Shown here piece after piece: positions 1 to 7,470 of a stretch of 64,000 nucleotides of DNA. Every line of letters begins with the position of its first letter. The first letter of the stretch is position 1. The notes under the pieces are model-generated. The model was not told where the DNA came from. It saw only the letters and a program-made list of their open reading frames with translations, and ran no database searches. The DNA is from Bordetella ansorpii. GTDB taxonomy: Bacteria > Pseudomonadota > Gammaproteobacteria > Burkholderiales > Burkholderiaceae_B. The DNA lies in NCBI RefSeq assembly GCF_900078705.1, contig NZ_FKIF01000004.1:1-64000 (forward strand), written 5' to 3'. The position numbers and the translations under genes were made by a program.

Positions 1-80
1 TGCGCCCAGGCCGCGCCTGCGCAGGCCGCCAGCGCCAGCGCCGCGCATGCCGTCCTGACCTGTCGAATGCGGAAAGTCAT
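1..80 (-). CDS. Partial exported protein, N-terminal signal peptide only
   Basis: On the minus strand an ATG at 80 is preceded by an AAGGAG-type ribosome binding site eight bases upstream. It opens a frame that stays open to the window edge. The visible 26 residues have a short basic start (MTFRIRQVR) followed by an Ala/Leu/Cys-rich hydrophobic stretch ending in AWA, a classical Sec signal peptide. The gene is divergent from the operon starting at 332. Bug/TctC-type binding proteins often begin this way and sit in such loci, but nothing of the mature protein is visible, so its identity is a guess. Confidence 0.55.
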   Translation of the reverse strand, partial: MTFRIRQVRTACAALALAACAGAAWA

Positions 81-242
81 CGATCGCTCCTTGTAAGAGA
101 TAGGTCTTGAGTCTACGGCGGGCCGCGCTGGCCGGCTACTGGCGGAGGGGACCAAGCCGTGCAGCCGATTGGCGCCGGCCGTGAAACGGCAAACGGCCGG
201 GCCCGCCGCGCCGCAGCACGCCACTACATCAAATTTTCTTAT

Positions 243-262
243 GAACTTTGTCAAATAAGTTC
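243..262. promoter_or_regulatory. Inverted repeat in divergent promoter region
   Basis: The arms gaactt (243-248) and aagttc (257-262) form a perfect 6-bp inverted repeat with an 8-base spacer. They lie in an AT-rich island (about 228-295) inside an otherwise GC-rich stretch between the divergent starts at 80 and 332. The geometry fits an operator for a dimeric regulator. The protein that binds it is not evident in the window. Confidence 0.4.
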
Positions 263-331
263 GCTTTTCTAATTTAGTTCGGTTGCTTAGACTACCCTGC
301 ATACCCCATACGCACCACGCAGGAGACACCC

Positions 332-1489
332 ATGCAAGCCGCCCCGTCCGAACGCCCCCAACCCTGGACCGCCGAGCAAGCCAGCCAGGACACCTCCTGG
401 ATCCTTCGCCTCAAGGCCGACGAAATCCAGGGCGTGCGCGATGCGCTGGCCTACGCCAAGCAGCATCCGAAGCCGCTGCTGGCCATGGAGCAGACCGACT
501 TCCCCCTGCCGCGGGTCAGCCGCGATGCCCTGACCCGCGCCATCGCCATTACGCAGGGCCGCTGGGGCATGTGCCTGGTCAAGGGTTTTCCGGTGGACGA
601 GTGGACCGAGGAGGATTCCCGCCTGGCGTATTGGGGCATGGGCCTGCACATGGGCGTGGGCCGTACGCAGAACCGCGCCAGCCAGGTCATGAACGACGTG
701 CGCAACGAGGGCGGGGAATACAAGGTGAAGGGGGGCCGCGGCTACAACACCAATGCCGGCCTCGACTTCCACCAGGACTCGTGCGACGTGGTCGCGCTGC
801 TGTGCCGCCGCACCGCCAAGACCGGCGGCCAGAGCAAGGTGGTCAGCTCCATGGCCCTGCGCGATGAAGTGCGGCGCCGCCGCCCGGATCTGATCCCCGT
901 GCTGGAAAGCCCGTTCTTCCACAGCTACCAGGGCACCAATGATCCCAGCCAGCCGCCCTTCTACCGCTGCCCCATCTTCGGCAACCATCCCGAATACTTC
1001 TCGGCGCGCACCAACCGCAAGAATACCGTGGCGGCGCAGCGCGACTTTCCCGAGGTGCCGCGCCTGACGGCCCAACAGGAAGAGGCGCTGGACCTGCTGG
1101 ACGAACTGCTGCCCAGCGACCAGCTGTGCTTCTCGATGGAACTGGAACGCGGCGACATGCAGTTGCTGAACAACTACGTCACGCTGCACTCGCGCACGCC
1201 GTTCGAGGATTTCGACGATCCCGACCTGAAACGCCACCTGTTCCGCCTGTGGCTGGCCGTGCCCACCTCGCAGCCGTTGCCTGAAGATTGGGCCGAGTAC
1301 TACGGCGACGCGCGTGCCGGCGCGGTGCGCGGCGGCGTGCGCGGCACCGCCATCACGCAAGAGTTCCTGGACTACGAAAAGCGCCAGGCCGCCGCCATGG
1401 GCATGCGCTTCGAGACCTGGAAGCCCCGCGTGCTGAAGGAAGACATGGAAGCGCAGCTGGCCGCTCAACGCGATGCCCAGGCGGCCTGA
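332..1489 (+). CDS. TauD/TfdA-family Fe(II)/2-oxoglutarate dioxygenase
   Basis: This 385-residue protein is of the TauD/TfdA type, which hydroxylates small organic acids using Fe(II), O2 and 2-oxoglutarate in the cytoplasm. The iron-binding HxD is visible as FHQDSCD (His147, Asp149). A distal His lies in LHSRTPFEDF (His286), followed by an Arg-rich segment (RHLFRLWL) suited to the 2-oxoglutarate carboxylate. The ATG at 332 follows an AGGAG box at normal spacing. It is the first gene of an apparent operon with the lyase at 1511, the Bug protein at 2480 and the amidohydrolase at 3460, so it probably opens degradation of a carboxylic acid that the Bug protein captures. The substrate cannot be read from the sequence. 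Confidence 0.85.
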   Translation: MQAAPSERPQPWTAEQASQDTSWILRLKADEIQGVRDALAYAKQHPKPLLAMEQTDFPLPRVSRDALTRAIAITQGRWGMCLVKGFPVDEWTEEDSRLAYWGMGLHMGVGRTQNRASQVMNDVRNEGGEYKVKGGRGYNTNAGLDFHQDSCDVVALLCRRTAKTGGQSKVVSSMALRDEVRRRRPDLIPVLESPFFHSYQGTNDPSQPPFYRCPIFGNHPEYFSARTNRKNTVAAQRDFPEVPRLTAQQEEALDLLDELLPSDQLCFSMELERGDMQLLNNYVTLHSRTPFEDFDDPDLKRHLFRLWLAVPTSQPLPEDWAEYYGDARAGAVRGGVRGTAITQEFLDYEKRQAAAMGMRFETWKPRVLKEDMEAQLAAQRDAQAA

Positions 1490-1510
1490 CGCGGCCTCGG
1501 GAGAGATGAC

Positions 1511-2377
1511 ATGAACCGCATTTCCCTGCGCGATCGCCTGGCCGGCCCCCAGGCGGTGCTGGCGCCCGGCGTGTACGACGCCCTGACCGCCCTGATCGCC
1601 GAGCAGGCCGGCTTCGACGCCCTGTACCTGTCGGGCGGCGCGGTGGCCTACTCGCAGCTCGGCCGCTCCGACGTGGGGTTGACCACCGCCACCGAGACCG
1701 CCGACGTCCTGCAACGCATCACCGACCGCGTCCGCCTGCCCATCATCGTCGACGGCGACACAGGCTATGGCAACGCCCTGAACACGCAGCGCACCGTGCG
1801 CCTGTTCGAACGCGCCGGCGCCGCCATGATCCAGCTGGAGGACCAGACGTTTCCCAAGCGCTGCGGCCACCTGGAGAACAAGAGCCTGGTGTCCACCGCC
1901 GAGATGTGCGGCAAGCTGCGCGCCGCGCTGGACGCCCGCCACGCGACCGACACGCTGATCCTGGCGCGCACCGATGCCGTGGCCGTGGAGGGCCTGGAGG
2001 CCGCTCGCGAACGCGCCGAGGCCTACTTGGCCTGTGGCGTGGACGCGTTGTTCATCGAGGCCGTGAACAGTACGGCCGACATGGACACCGTGTGCAAGCA
2101 GTTCGCGTCGCGCACGCCGCTGCTGGCCAACATGGTCGAAGGCGGCAAGACGCCCGTGCGCAGCGCGCGCGAGCTGTCCGAACGCGGCTACCGCATCGTC
2201 ATCTTTCCCGGCGGCACCGCCCGCTTCGTCTCGCGCCAGCTGCAACGCTATTTCGCCAGCCTGAAGGAGCATGGCACCACCGAACCGATGTGGCCCGAGA
2301 TGAACGACTTCAACGCCCTCAATGGCCTGGTCGGCACCCCTGAACTGCTGGAACTGAGCCGCAAGTACGCGGGCTGA
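1511..2377 (+). CDS. Isocitrate lyase/PEP mutase-family lyase
   Basis: This 288-residue TIM-barrel protein belongs to the isocitrate lyase/PEP mutase superfamily (oxaloacetate decarboxylase, 2-methylisocitrate lyase, carboxyphosphonoenolpyruvate mutase). The N-terminal APGVYDALTALIAEQAGFDA and the Mg-binding DGDTGYG segment (about residue 85) are typical. The catalytic loop reads FPKRCGH (about residue 117), where isocitrate/methylisocitrate lyases have KKCGH. Length is normal. It starts 21 bases after the dioxygenase stop and so is probably co-transcribed with it. It likely cleaves a C-C bond in a 2-oxo or 2-hydroxy acid made in the same pathway; the exact substrate is not resolvable. Confidence 0.85.
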   Translation: MNRISLRDRLAGPQAVLAPGVYDALTALIAEQAGFDALYLSGGAVAYSQLGRSDVGLTTATETADVLQRITDRVRLPIIVDGDTGYGNALNTQRTVRLFERAGAAMIQLEDQTFPKRCGHLENKSLVSTAEMCGKLRAALDARHATDTLILARTDAVAVEGLEAARERAEAYLACGVDALFIEAVNSTADMDTVCKQFASRTPLLANMVEGGKTPVRSARELSERGYRIVIFPGGTARFVSRQLQRYFASLKEHGTTEPMWPEMNDFNALNGLVGTPELLELSRKYAG

Positions 2378-2479
2378 TTCCCCCCCAATGCGCGGCATGG
2401 CCCGGTGCCCCGGGCCGCCGCCGCATCCCGGCGCGAACGCCAAGGATTCGCGGCCGTCCATAACCACAACGGAGACACC

Positions 2480-3448
2480 ATGAAGATCGCCCTTCGGCTT
2501 GCTGCCGCCCTGCTGCTCTGTGCGGGCGCGCTGCCGGCCCACGCCCAGTATCCCGAGAAACCCCTGCGCCTGATCGTGCCGTTCCCGCCGGGCGGCAACA
2601 TCGACGCCACGGCCCGCATCGTGGCCAGCGGCCTGTCGCAAAGCCTGGGACAGCCTGTCATCGTCGAGAACAAGGCCGGCGCCGCCGGCATCGTGGGCGC
2701 CGAGTTCGTGGCGCGCAGCGCCCCGGACGGCTACACCGCAGTGCTGGGCTCGACCGGGGCGCTGGCTGCCTTGAAAGCGCTGCATCCGAACGCCAGGCTC
2801 GAGCCCACCCAGGACTTCGCCGCCGCCGGCACCGTGGCGCGTGCGCCGCTGGTCCTGGCCGTCAGCGCCGCCCTACCCGTGAAGACCGTCGCCGAATTCA
2901 TCAGCTATGCCAAGGAGCGCCCCGGCAAGCTGACCATGGCGTCGGCAGGCGTGGGCACCGCCGCGCACCTGACCGGCGAACTGTTCCAGAAGCTCAGCGG
3001 CACCAAGCTGCTGCATGTGCCCTACAAGGGCAGCAGCCTGGCCGTGGCCGACCTGTTGGGCGGCCACGTCGACATGACCTTCGACCAACTGGCCTCCACC
3101 CTCGCGCAGATCAAGGCCGGCAAGCTGCACGCCCTGGGCGTGACCACGGAAACGCGCTCCAGCGTGATGCCGGAACTGCCCACGCTGGCCGAGTCCGGCC
3201 TGCCCGGCTTCGAGGCCAGCACCACCACCGGCGTGCTGTTCCCGGCCGGCACGCCCAAGGCGGTGCTGGATCGCGTCAGCGCCGCCATGAAGGAGAGCCT
3301 GGCCAAGCCGGAAGTGCGGCAGCAATTGCGCGACCTGGGCGCGGACGCCCTGCCCGGCAGCGGCGCCGACTTCGACCGCATCCTGGCCAGCGAGACCGTG
3401 AAGTGGAACAAGGTCGCGCAAGAGGCCAACATCCAGCCGGCCGATTGA
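2480..3448 (+). CDS. Bug/TctC-family periplasmic solute-binding protein
   Basis: This is a Bug-family protein (extracytoplasmic receptor of tripartite tricarboxylate transporters) of 322 residues. The start at 2480 is chosen because a GGAGA box precedes it and it opens directly into a signal peptide (MKIALRLAAALLLCAGALPA, cleavage near AHA-QYP). The mature N-terminus carries the family hallmark YPEKPLRLIVPFPPGGNIDA, followed by VVENKAGAAG-like and PDGYT blocks. No TctA/TctB membrane subunits are present here, which is common for orphan Bug genes in Bordetella-like genomes. It sits inside the 332-4362 operon and presumably binds that pathway's carboxylate substrate. Confidence 0.92.
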   Translation: MKIALRLAAALLLCAGALPAHAQYPEKPLRLIVPFPPGGNIDATARIVASGLSQSLGQPVIVENKAGAAGIVGAEFVARSAPDGYTAVLGSTGALAALKALHPNARLEPTQDFAAAGTVARAPLVLAVSAALPVKTVAEFISYAKERPGKLTMASAGVGTAAHLTGELFQKLSGTKLLHVPYKGSSLAVADLLGGHVDMTFDQLASTLAQIKAGKLHALGVTTETRSSVMPELPTLAESGLPGFEASTTTGVLFPAGTPKAVLDRVSAAMKESLAKPEVRQQLRDLGADALPGSGADFDRILASETVKWNKVAQEANIQPAD

Positions 3449-3459
3449 GGACACCTCGC

Positions 3460-4362
3460 ATGCAACCGCAAGCCCAAGACATCCCCCCTCTTTGCCTGCC
3501 GCCGCTGCCGCGCGCCAGCCGGCCCGCCTGGGCCCTGCCGGCCGGCGCCACCGACTGCCACTGCCACGTCTACCAGGACGAGGCGCGCTATCCCCTGATC
3601 CCCGGCCGCTCGTACACCCCGCAAACGGCCACGCTGGAGCAATACCTGAAGATGTGCGACCAGGTCGGCCTGGACCGCACGGTACAGGTCAGCGCCAGCG
3701 TGTACGGCGCCGACAATTCGCTGACGCTGGACGTGATCGCCGAGCTGGGCCGGCACCGGGCGCGTGGCGTGGCGGGCCTGTCCGTGGACGTCACGCCCAC
3801 CGAGCTCGCGCGCCTGGATCGCGGCGGCATGCGCGGCGTGCGGCTGTCCACGCATGTAAAAGGATATGGCGGCACCGCCGCCATCGGCGCGCTGGCGGAT
3901 CGCCTGAAGCCCATGGGCTGGCACGTGCAGGTGCACGTGGCCAACATCGACGAACTGGTGTCGCTGGAAGACGAGCTGCTGCGCGTGCCGGTGCCGCTGG
4001 TGTTCGACCACCTGGGCGCGGTGCGCGGCGCGCAGGGGCCGCAATCGCCGGGTTTCCAGACGCTGCTGAAGATACTGCGCGAACGCGACGACTGCTGGAC
4101 CAAGATCTCCAGCTGGTACCGCCGCTCGGATAGCGGCGCGCCGCACTATCGTGACATCGGTCCCATCGTGCAGGCGTTGGTGCAGGCACGTCCGGACCGC
4201 CTGGTTTTCGGCACCAACTGGCCGCATCCCGCGCTGTTCACGCCAGGCCAGGTGCCCGACGACGGCCACCTGGTCGATCTGTTCTGCGCCTGGGTGCCAG
4301 ACGAGGCCGTGCGCACGCGCATCCTGGTGGACAACCCGGCCCGGCTGTACGGGTTCGAGTGA
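3460..4362 (+). CDS. Amidohydrolase family protein (PDC hydrolase/LigI-like)
   Basis: This 300-residue metal-dependent hydrolase resembles 2-pyrone-4,6-dicarboxylate hydrolase (LigI) and related lactonases. Near the N-terminus GATDCHCHVYQ supplies the HxH metal pair; conserved VFDHLGAV and FGTNWPHP segments follow in the C-terminal half. The ATG at 3460 lies 12 bases after the Bug stop. A longer in-frame start upstream would overlap the Bug gene, so it was not used. As last gene of the operon it probably hydrolyses a lactone or pyrone-type intermediate. Family is clear; substrate is inferred. Confidence 0.85.
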   Translation: MQPQAQDIPPLCLPPLPRASRPAWALPAGATDCHCHVYQDEARYPLIPGRSYTPQTATLEQYLKMCDQVGLDRTVQVSASVYGADNSLTLDVIAELGRHRARGVAGLSVDVTPTELARLDRGGMRGVRLSTHVKGYGGTAAIGALADRLKPMGWHVQVHVANIDELVSLEDELLRVPVPLVFDHLGAVRGAQGPQSPGFQTLLKILRERDDCWTKISSWYRRSDSGAPHYRDIGPIVQALVQARPDRLVFGTNWPHPALFTPGQVPDDGHLVDLFCAWVPDEAVRTRILVDNPARLYGFE

Positions 4363-4498
4363 ACCCGCCAGGCCGAGCATGAGCGGGGCGGACCGGAGGG
4401 CGCTTTCCGGAATCGAATCCCAGCCCGGCCGCGCGCTGCGATGCCTCGCTGGGGTGTCCGAACCGATAGATCAAAAGACCCCTGTATCCAGGACAGCG

Positions 4499-5653
4499 CT
4501 ACCCGACGGCGACGTATCGCAGGTTTTCCCGCCCCAGGTCCGACACCCGCCGCGCGCCCATCAGGCGCATGTCGCGCACGACTTCGCTCTTGAGCTGGCC
4601 CAGCGCCCGCTCGATTCCGGCTTGCCCGGCGGCAGCCAGCGGGAACAGGTAGTAGCGCCCCAGCCCCACCGCTTTGGCTCCCAGCGATAGCGCCTTCAGC
4701 ACATGGGTGCCGCGCTGGATGCCGCCGTCGATCAGCACGTCCAGCCGGTGGCCGACCGCCTGCACGATGTCGTCGAGCTGGTCGAAGCCCGTGGCCGAAC
4801 CGTCGAGCTGGCGCCCGCCATGATTCGACAGCACGATGCCGGTGCAGCCGATGTCGGCCGCCCGGCGGGCATCGGCCACGCTCATGATGCCTTTCAGGCA
4901 GAACTGGCCGTTCCATTGCGCCACCATCCGGGCCACGTCGTCCCAGTTCATCGTGGGATCGAGCATCTCGGTGAAGTAGCGGCTGATGCTCAACGAGTCG
5001 CCCTTCATGTCGATGTGGGCATCGAGCTGCGGCAGGCTGAACTTTTCATGCGTCAGGAAATTCAGGCCCCAGCCAGGCTTGATCGCGAACTGATACATCC
5101 CACCCGCTGTCAGGCGGAATGGAATGGTGAAGCCCGTGCGCAGATCGCGCTCGCGGTTGCCGCCGGTGATGCTGTCGACCGTCAGCATCATCACCTTGAT
5201 GCCGCTTTGCCGGGCAGTCTCCATCATGGCGCGGTTCAGGCCGCGGTCTTTGTGGAAATAGAACTGGTAGACCTGCGGGGTGCTGTGCTTTCTGGCCAGC
5301 TCTTCCATCGAGACGGTGCCCAGCGACGAGACCCCGAACATCGTTCCAAAACGTTCGGCCGCCGCCGCGGTGGCGCGCTCGCCTCGATGATGGAACAGCC
5401 GTTGCAGCGCCGTGGGCGACAGATAGAACGGCAGGTCGAGCTTCTGTCCCATCACGGTGACCGAGAGGTCCACGTCCGACACGCCGCGCAGCACGTTGGG
5501 AACCAGGGCGCAGGTATCGAATGCGGAGGTGTTGCGGCGCATCGTCACTTCGTCGTCGGCGCCGCCATCGATGTAGTCGAAAATCGGCCTGGGCAGACGG
5601 CGCCGGGCCAGGCGGCGGAAATCTTGGAAATTGTGGCAGTCATTCAAGCGCAT
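4499..5653 (-). CDS. FMN-dependent alpha-hydroxy-acid oxidase/dehydrogenase (LldD-like)
   Basis: This 384-residue TIM-barrel flavoenzyme oxidises 2-hydroxy acids such as L-lactate or mandelate. Visible marks are the N-terminal FDYIDGGADDEVTMRRNT block, the active-site segment VLSNHGGRQLDGS with the catalytic His and Arg, and the FMN-phosphate region DGGIQRGTHVLKALSLGA. The start at 5653 (MRLNDCHNFQDF) matches the family N-terminus; the longer frame to 5794 adds low-complexity sequence and is rejected. It is convergent with the 332-4362 operon and lies downstream of a LysR gene on the same strand, separated by about 260 bases. Substrate is undetermined. Confidence 0.9.
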   Translation of the reverse strand: MRLNDCHNFQDFRRLARRRLPRPIFDYIDGGADDEVTMRRNTSAFDTCALVPNVLRGVSDVDLSVTVMGQKLDLPFYLSPTALQRLFHHRGERATAAAAERFGTMFGVSSLGTVSMEELARKHSTPQVYQFYFHKDRGLNRAMMETARQSGIKVMMLTVDSITGGNRERDLRTGFTIPFRLTAGGMYQFAIKPGWGLNFLTHEKFSLPQLDAHIDMKGDSLSISRYFTEMLDPTMNWDDVARMVAQWNGQFCLKGIMSVADARRAADIGCTGIVLSNHGGRQLDGSATGFDQLDDIVQAVGHRLDVLIDGGIQRGTHVLKALSLGAKAVGLGRYYLFPLAAAGQAGIERALGQLKSEVVRDMRLMGARRVSDLGRENLRYVAVG

Positions 5654-5877
5654 GGGTGATGGCCCTGGTGGCGGGCTGGCAGGGGGGTTGCGAAGAGGGA
5701 GGGCGGATCGACAAGGCGCCCAGCATGTCGGCCAGGCCGTCGCGCTGCCACAGCAGGCTGGCCATGCGCGTGGCTCGCGAATCTGCGTCCGCATTACGGT
5801 GTCTCCATAGCGACCATGCTGTTGCCTGGGAGAACACTATATGGCGCGCTTCCAGCGGCAATCTGAAAAATCGCGTT

Positions 5878-5906
5878 ATTCGACCTGAAAACAATTCAGG
5901 TCGAAT
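5878..5906 (-). terminator. Perfect 12-bp inverted repeat after lysR
   Basis: The arms attcgacctgaa (5878-5889) and ttcaggtcgaat (5895-5906) pair perfectly around a 5-base loop, seven bases beyond the stop of the minus-strand LysR gene. The position suits a transcription terminator for that gene. There is no immediate U-tract (a TTTTT run comes a few bases later on the minus strand), so it could equally be an operator for the hydroxy-acid oxidase gene further down. Confidence 0.5.
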
Positions 5907-5912
5907 TTCTGC

Positions 5913-6788
5913 TCAGTCATCCATGGCGCGGCGCACCCAATCGACGAAGGCCGCGCATTCCACGCGCTCGAGCGCACCCGGCCGCCAGCACAGGAAATAT
6001 GCATTCGGCGACGGCACGCTGCGGGTCGACAGCCGCACCAACTGCCCGCTGGCCAGCCACGATCTACCCAGCTTCAGGCGCATCAGCGCCACCCCCAGGC
6101 TGGCCGCGGCCGCGTCGTGCATCAGGCCAAGGTCGCTGAACTGGTTGCCCATGGCCGGTTCGGGCAGATTGATGTCGTGCGCCTTGAACCAGGTGCTCCA
6201 GGATTCCAGCGGCGTGCGCAGCAACTGGGCACGCGACACGGCATCGTCGGTGGCAAAACCGTTGAACGGCCCGTGGCGGCGCAGATAATCGAGGCTGCAC
6301 ACCGGACTGACCTCATCGGCCAGCAAGGGCAGGCATTCTCGGTCATGAAACGGCCCGGTGCCGAAGCGCAGTTCGATGTCGGCCTCTTCGACCGTCATGT
6401 TGCGCACGGGCGTGGCCACCTGCAGCATCAGTTCGATGTTGGGATGCGCGTGGCAGAAAACCGCCAGCCGAGGCAGCAACATTTGGCGCGAGAACGTGGG
6501 TGTGACCGCGACGCGCAATCTGCGTGCCGCCAGTGCGTTCTGGTGGCCGGGCACCTGTTGCAGCGCCGTGATGGCTTCCCGCACGCGAGCCAGATAGGTG
6601 ACGCCGTCGACGCTGAGATTGAAATCGCGGCCGGAGAAAAAGCGCACCGCCAATTGGGTTTCGAGTTGGCGGATGCGGTGGCTGACGGCGCTCGGGGTAA
6701 TACTGAGTTCGTCGGCCGCCAGATTGACGCTGCGCAACCGTGCCACAGCTTCGAAAGCAAGCAGACCCTGTATCGAGGGAAGGCGCAT
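5913..6788 (-). CDS. LysR-family transcriptional regulator (GcvA-like)
   Basis: This 291-residue LysR regulator has an N-terminal winged HTH (about residues 5-63: LLAFEAVARLRSVNLAADEL then TPSAVSHRIRQLE) and an effector-binding domain starting near ARRLRVAVTPTFS. The HTH wording (SHRIRQLETQLAVRFFSG) is of the GcvA/AmpR-like subgroup. It is on the same strand as, and upstream of, the 2-hydroxy-acid oxidase, the most obvious candidate target. The start ATG at 6788 opens the conserved MRLPSIQGLLAFEAVA N-terminus. Confidence 0.9.
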   Translation of the reverse strand: MRLPSIQGLLAFEAVARLRSVNLAADELSITPSAVSHRIRQLETQLAVRFFSGRDFNLSVDGVTYLARVREAITALQQVPGHQNALAARRLRVAVTPTFSRQMLLPRLAVFCHAHPNIELMLQVATPVRNMTVEEADIELRFGTGPFHDRECLPLLADEVSPVCSLDYLRRHGPFNGFATDDAVSRAQLLRTPLESWSTWFKAHDINLPEPAMGNQFSDLGLMHDAAAASLGVALMRLKLGRSWLASGQLVRLSTRSVPSPNAYFLCWRPGALERVECAAFVDWVRRAMDD

Positions 6789-7023
6789 CGTTTATCGCCC
6801 GGTTGATTTATGTAATGGCGGATACGGAGGGACTGGGTAATACGGCGATATTTTTTTGAGTATCCGCCTGTTGACGATTCTATCGGCGTTTCTATGGCCT
6901 GTCGCCGCTGCCGGCGCGCCGTCCGGCCGCAGGTTCGCTCCAGCCCATTTCGGGATGCTCTGCGCGGGGCTGCGTCTGCGAGGCTTGCAAGCGGGCACTG
7001 TCGGTCCTCGTGCAAAGCCGCAC
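6789..7023. other. Intergenic region, no gene seen
   Basis: Between the lysR start and the trp promoter there is an AT-rich patch (about 6790-6895) that must hold the lysR promoter, followed by a GC-rich stretch. Short open frames on both strands lack ribosome binding sites and recognisable composition. I see no RNA gene here. Confidence 0.5.
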
Positions 7024-7053
7024 TCGACACGTTCGCCCAGGACACGTTAGAAT
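7024..7053 (+). promoter_or_regulatory. Probable sigma-70 promoter of the trp leader
   Basis: A TCGACA hexamer (7024-7029) and a TAGAAT hexamer (7048-7053) are separated by 18 bases, giving a good sigma-70 promoter match. Transcription would start near 7060 and cover the leader peptide gene at 7122. This is read from sequence only; no transcription data exist here. Confidence 0.5.
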
Positions 7054-7121
7054 CCGCCCAGAAGTCAGCCTGTCCCGTTGCACAGGCCCCGTCTCATCAC
7101 AGTTTTCAAGCCCGACTCATC

Positions 7122-7172
7122 ATGTCCCGACTCGCTACGACCCTCACTTCCCAGTGGTGGCGCTTCCGCTAG
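7122..7172 (+). CDS. trpL: trp operon leader peptide (attenuator)
   Basis: A 16-codon frame encodes MSRLATTLTSQWWRFR with two adjacent Trp codons (tggtgg) close to its end, the signature of a trp attenuation leader. The stop codon lies inside a hairpin formed by cgcttcc and ggaagcg with a 4-base loop. A second GC-rich hairpin (about 7208-7231, centred on ccggtaccgg) follows. This layout is what ribosome stalling on scarce Trp-tRNA would switch. No strong U-tract is visible after the second hairpin, so the terminator arm is uncertain. The gene it should control, trpG at 7288, is cut by the mobile element. Confidence 0.75.
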   Translation: MSRLATTLTSQWWRFR

Positions 7173-7287
7173 GAAGCGGCATGTCGTTGCGGTTCAAAAC
7201 TGCATCCTGCCGCCGGTACCGGTGACAGGTTCGCATCTCAAGATAGCTCCCCCGGCACGGCGGCTCCAAGACTCAAGGAGATTGCCC

Positions 7288-7311
7288 ATGCTGTTGATGC
7301 TAGACAACTAA
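7288..7311 (+). pseudogene. trpG: 5' end of trpG, interrupted at the element junction
   Basis: An ideal AAGGAG site precedes an ATG whose first codons read MLLMLDN and then meet TAA. Anthranilate synthase component II (TrpG) begins MLLM(I/L)DNYDSFTYN, so this matches its first seven residues and the first two bases of the Tyr codon; sequence beyond about 7311 is unrelated. Together with the trp leader just upstream, this is best read as the host trpG gene split by integration. No trpE lies between leader and trpG here. The rest of trpG, or a restored copy, should lie beyond the right end of the element, outside this window. Confidence 0.7.
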
Positions 7312-7330
7312 CATTGGCGTCCATCAACAT
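7295..7330. other. Probable attL (left integration junction)
   Basis: The match to trpG stops at gacaacta (about 7303-7310) and the integrase gene begins 160 bases later, reading away from the junction. This is the usual geometry of an att site next to a tyrosine recombinase. The exact core cannot be fixed because the other end of the element is not in the window; the core probably includes part of ctagacaacta. Confidence 0.5.
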
Positions 7331-7470
7331 CCAACAACATCTACTGAGTTCAGATAAGTTATTGATTTTATTGAGTTGAGTGTCTGCGGACGGCTACTGA
7401 AAGCTGGACAAATCCACTGCTAAAGTGTGTAATGCTGTGTGTAACGGGGCAAAGTGGAGGCGTTATACAC

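Noticed and set aside
287-2785. An 832-codon open frame on the minus strand opposite the TauD, lyase and Bug genes
   Set aside because: It is an antisense shadow in high-GC DNA: Ala/Gly/Arg/His-rich composition, no motif, and it lies opposite three clear protein families.
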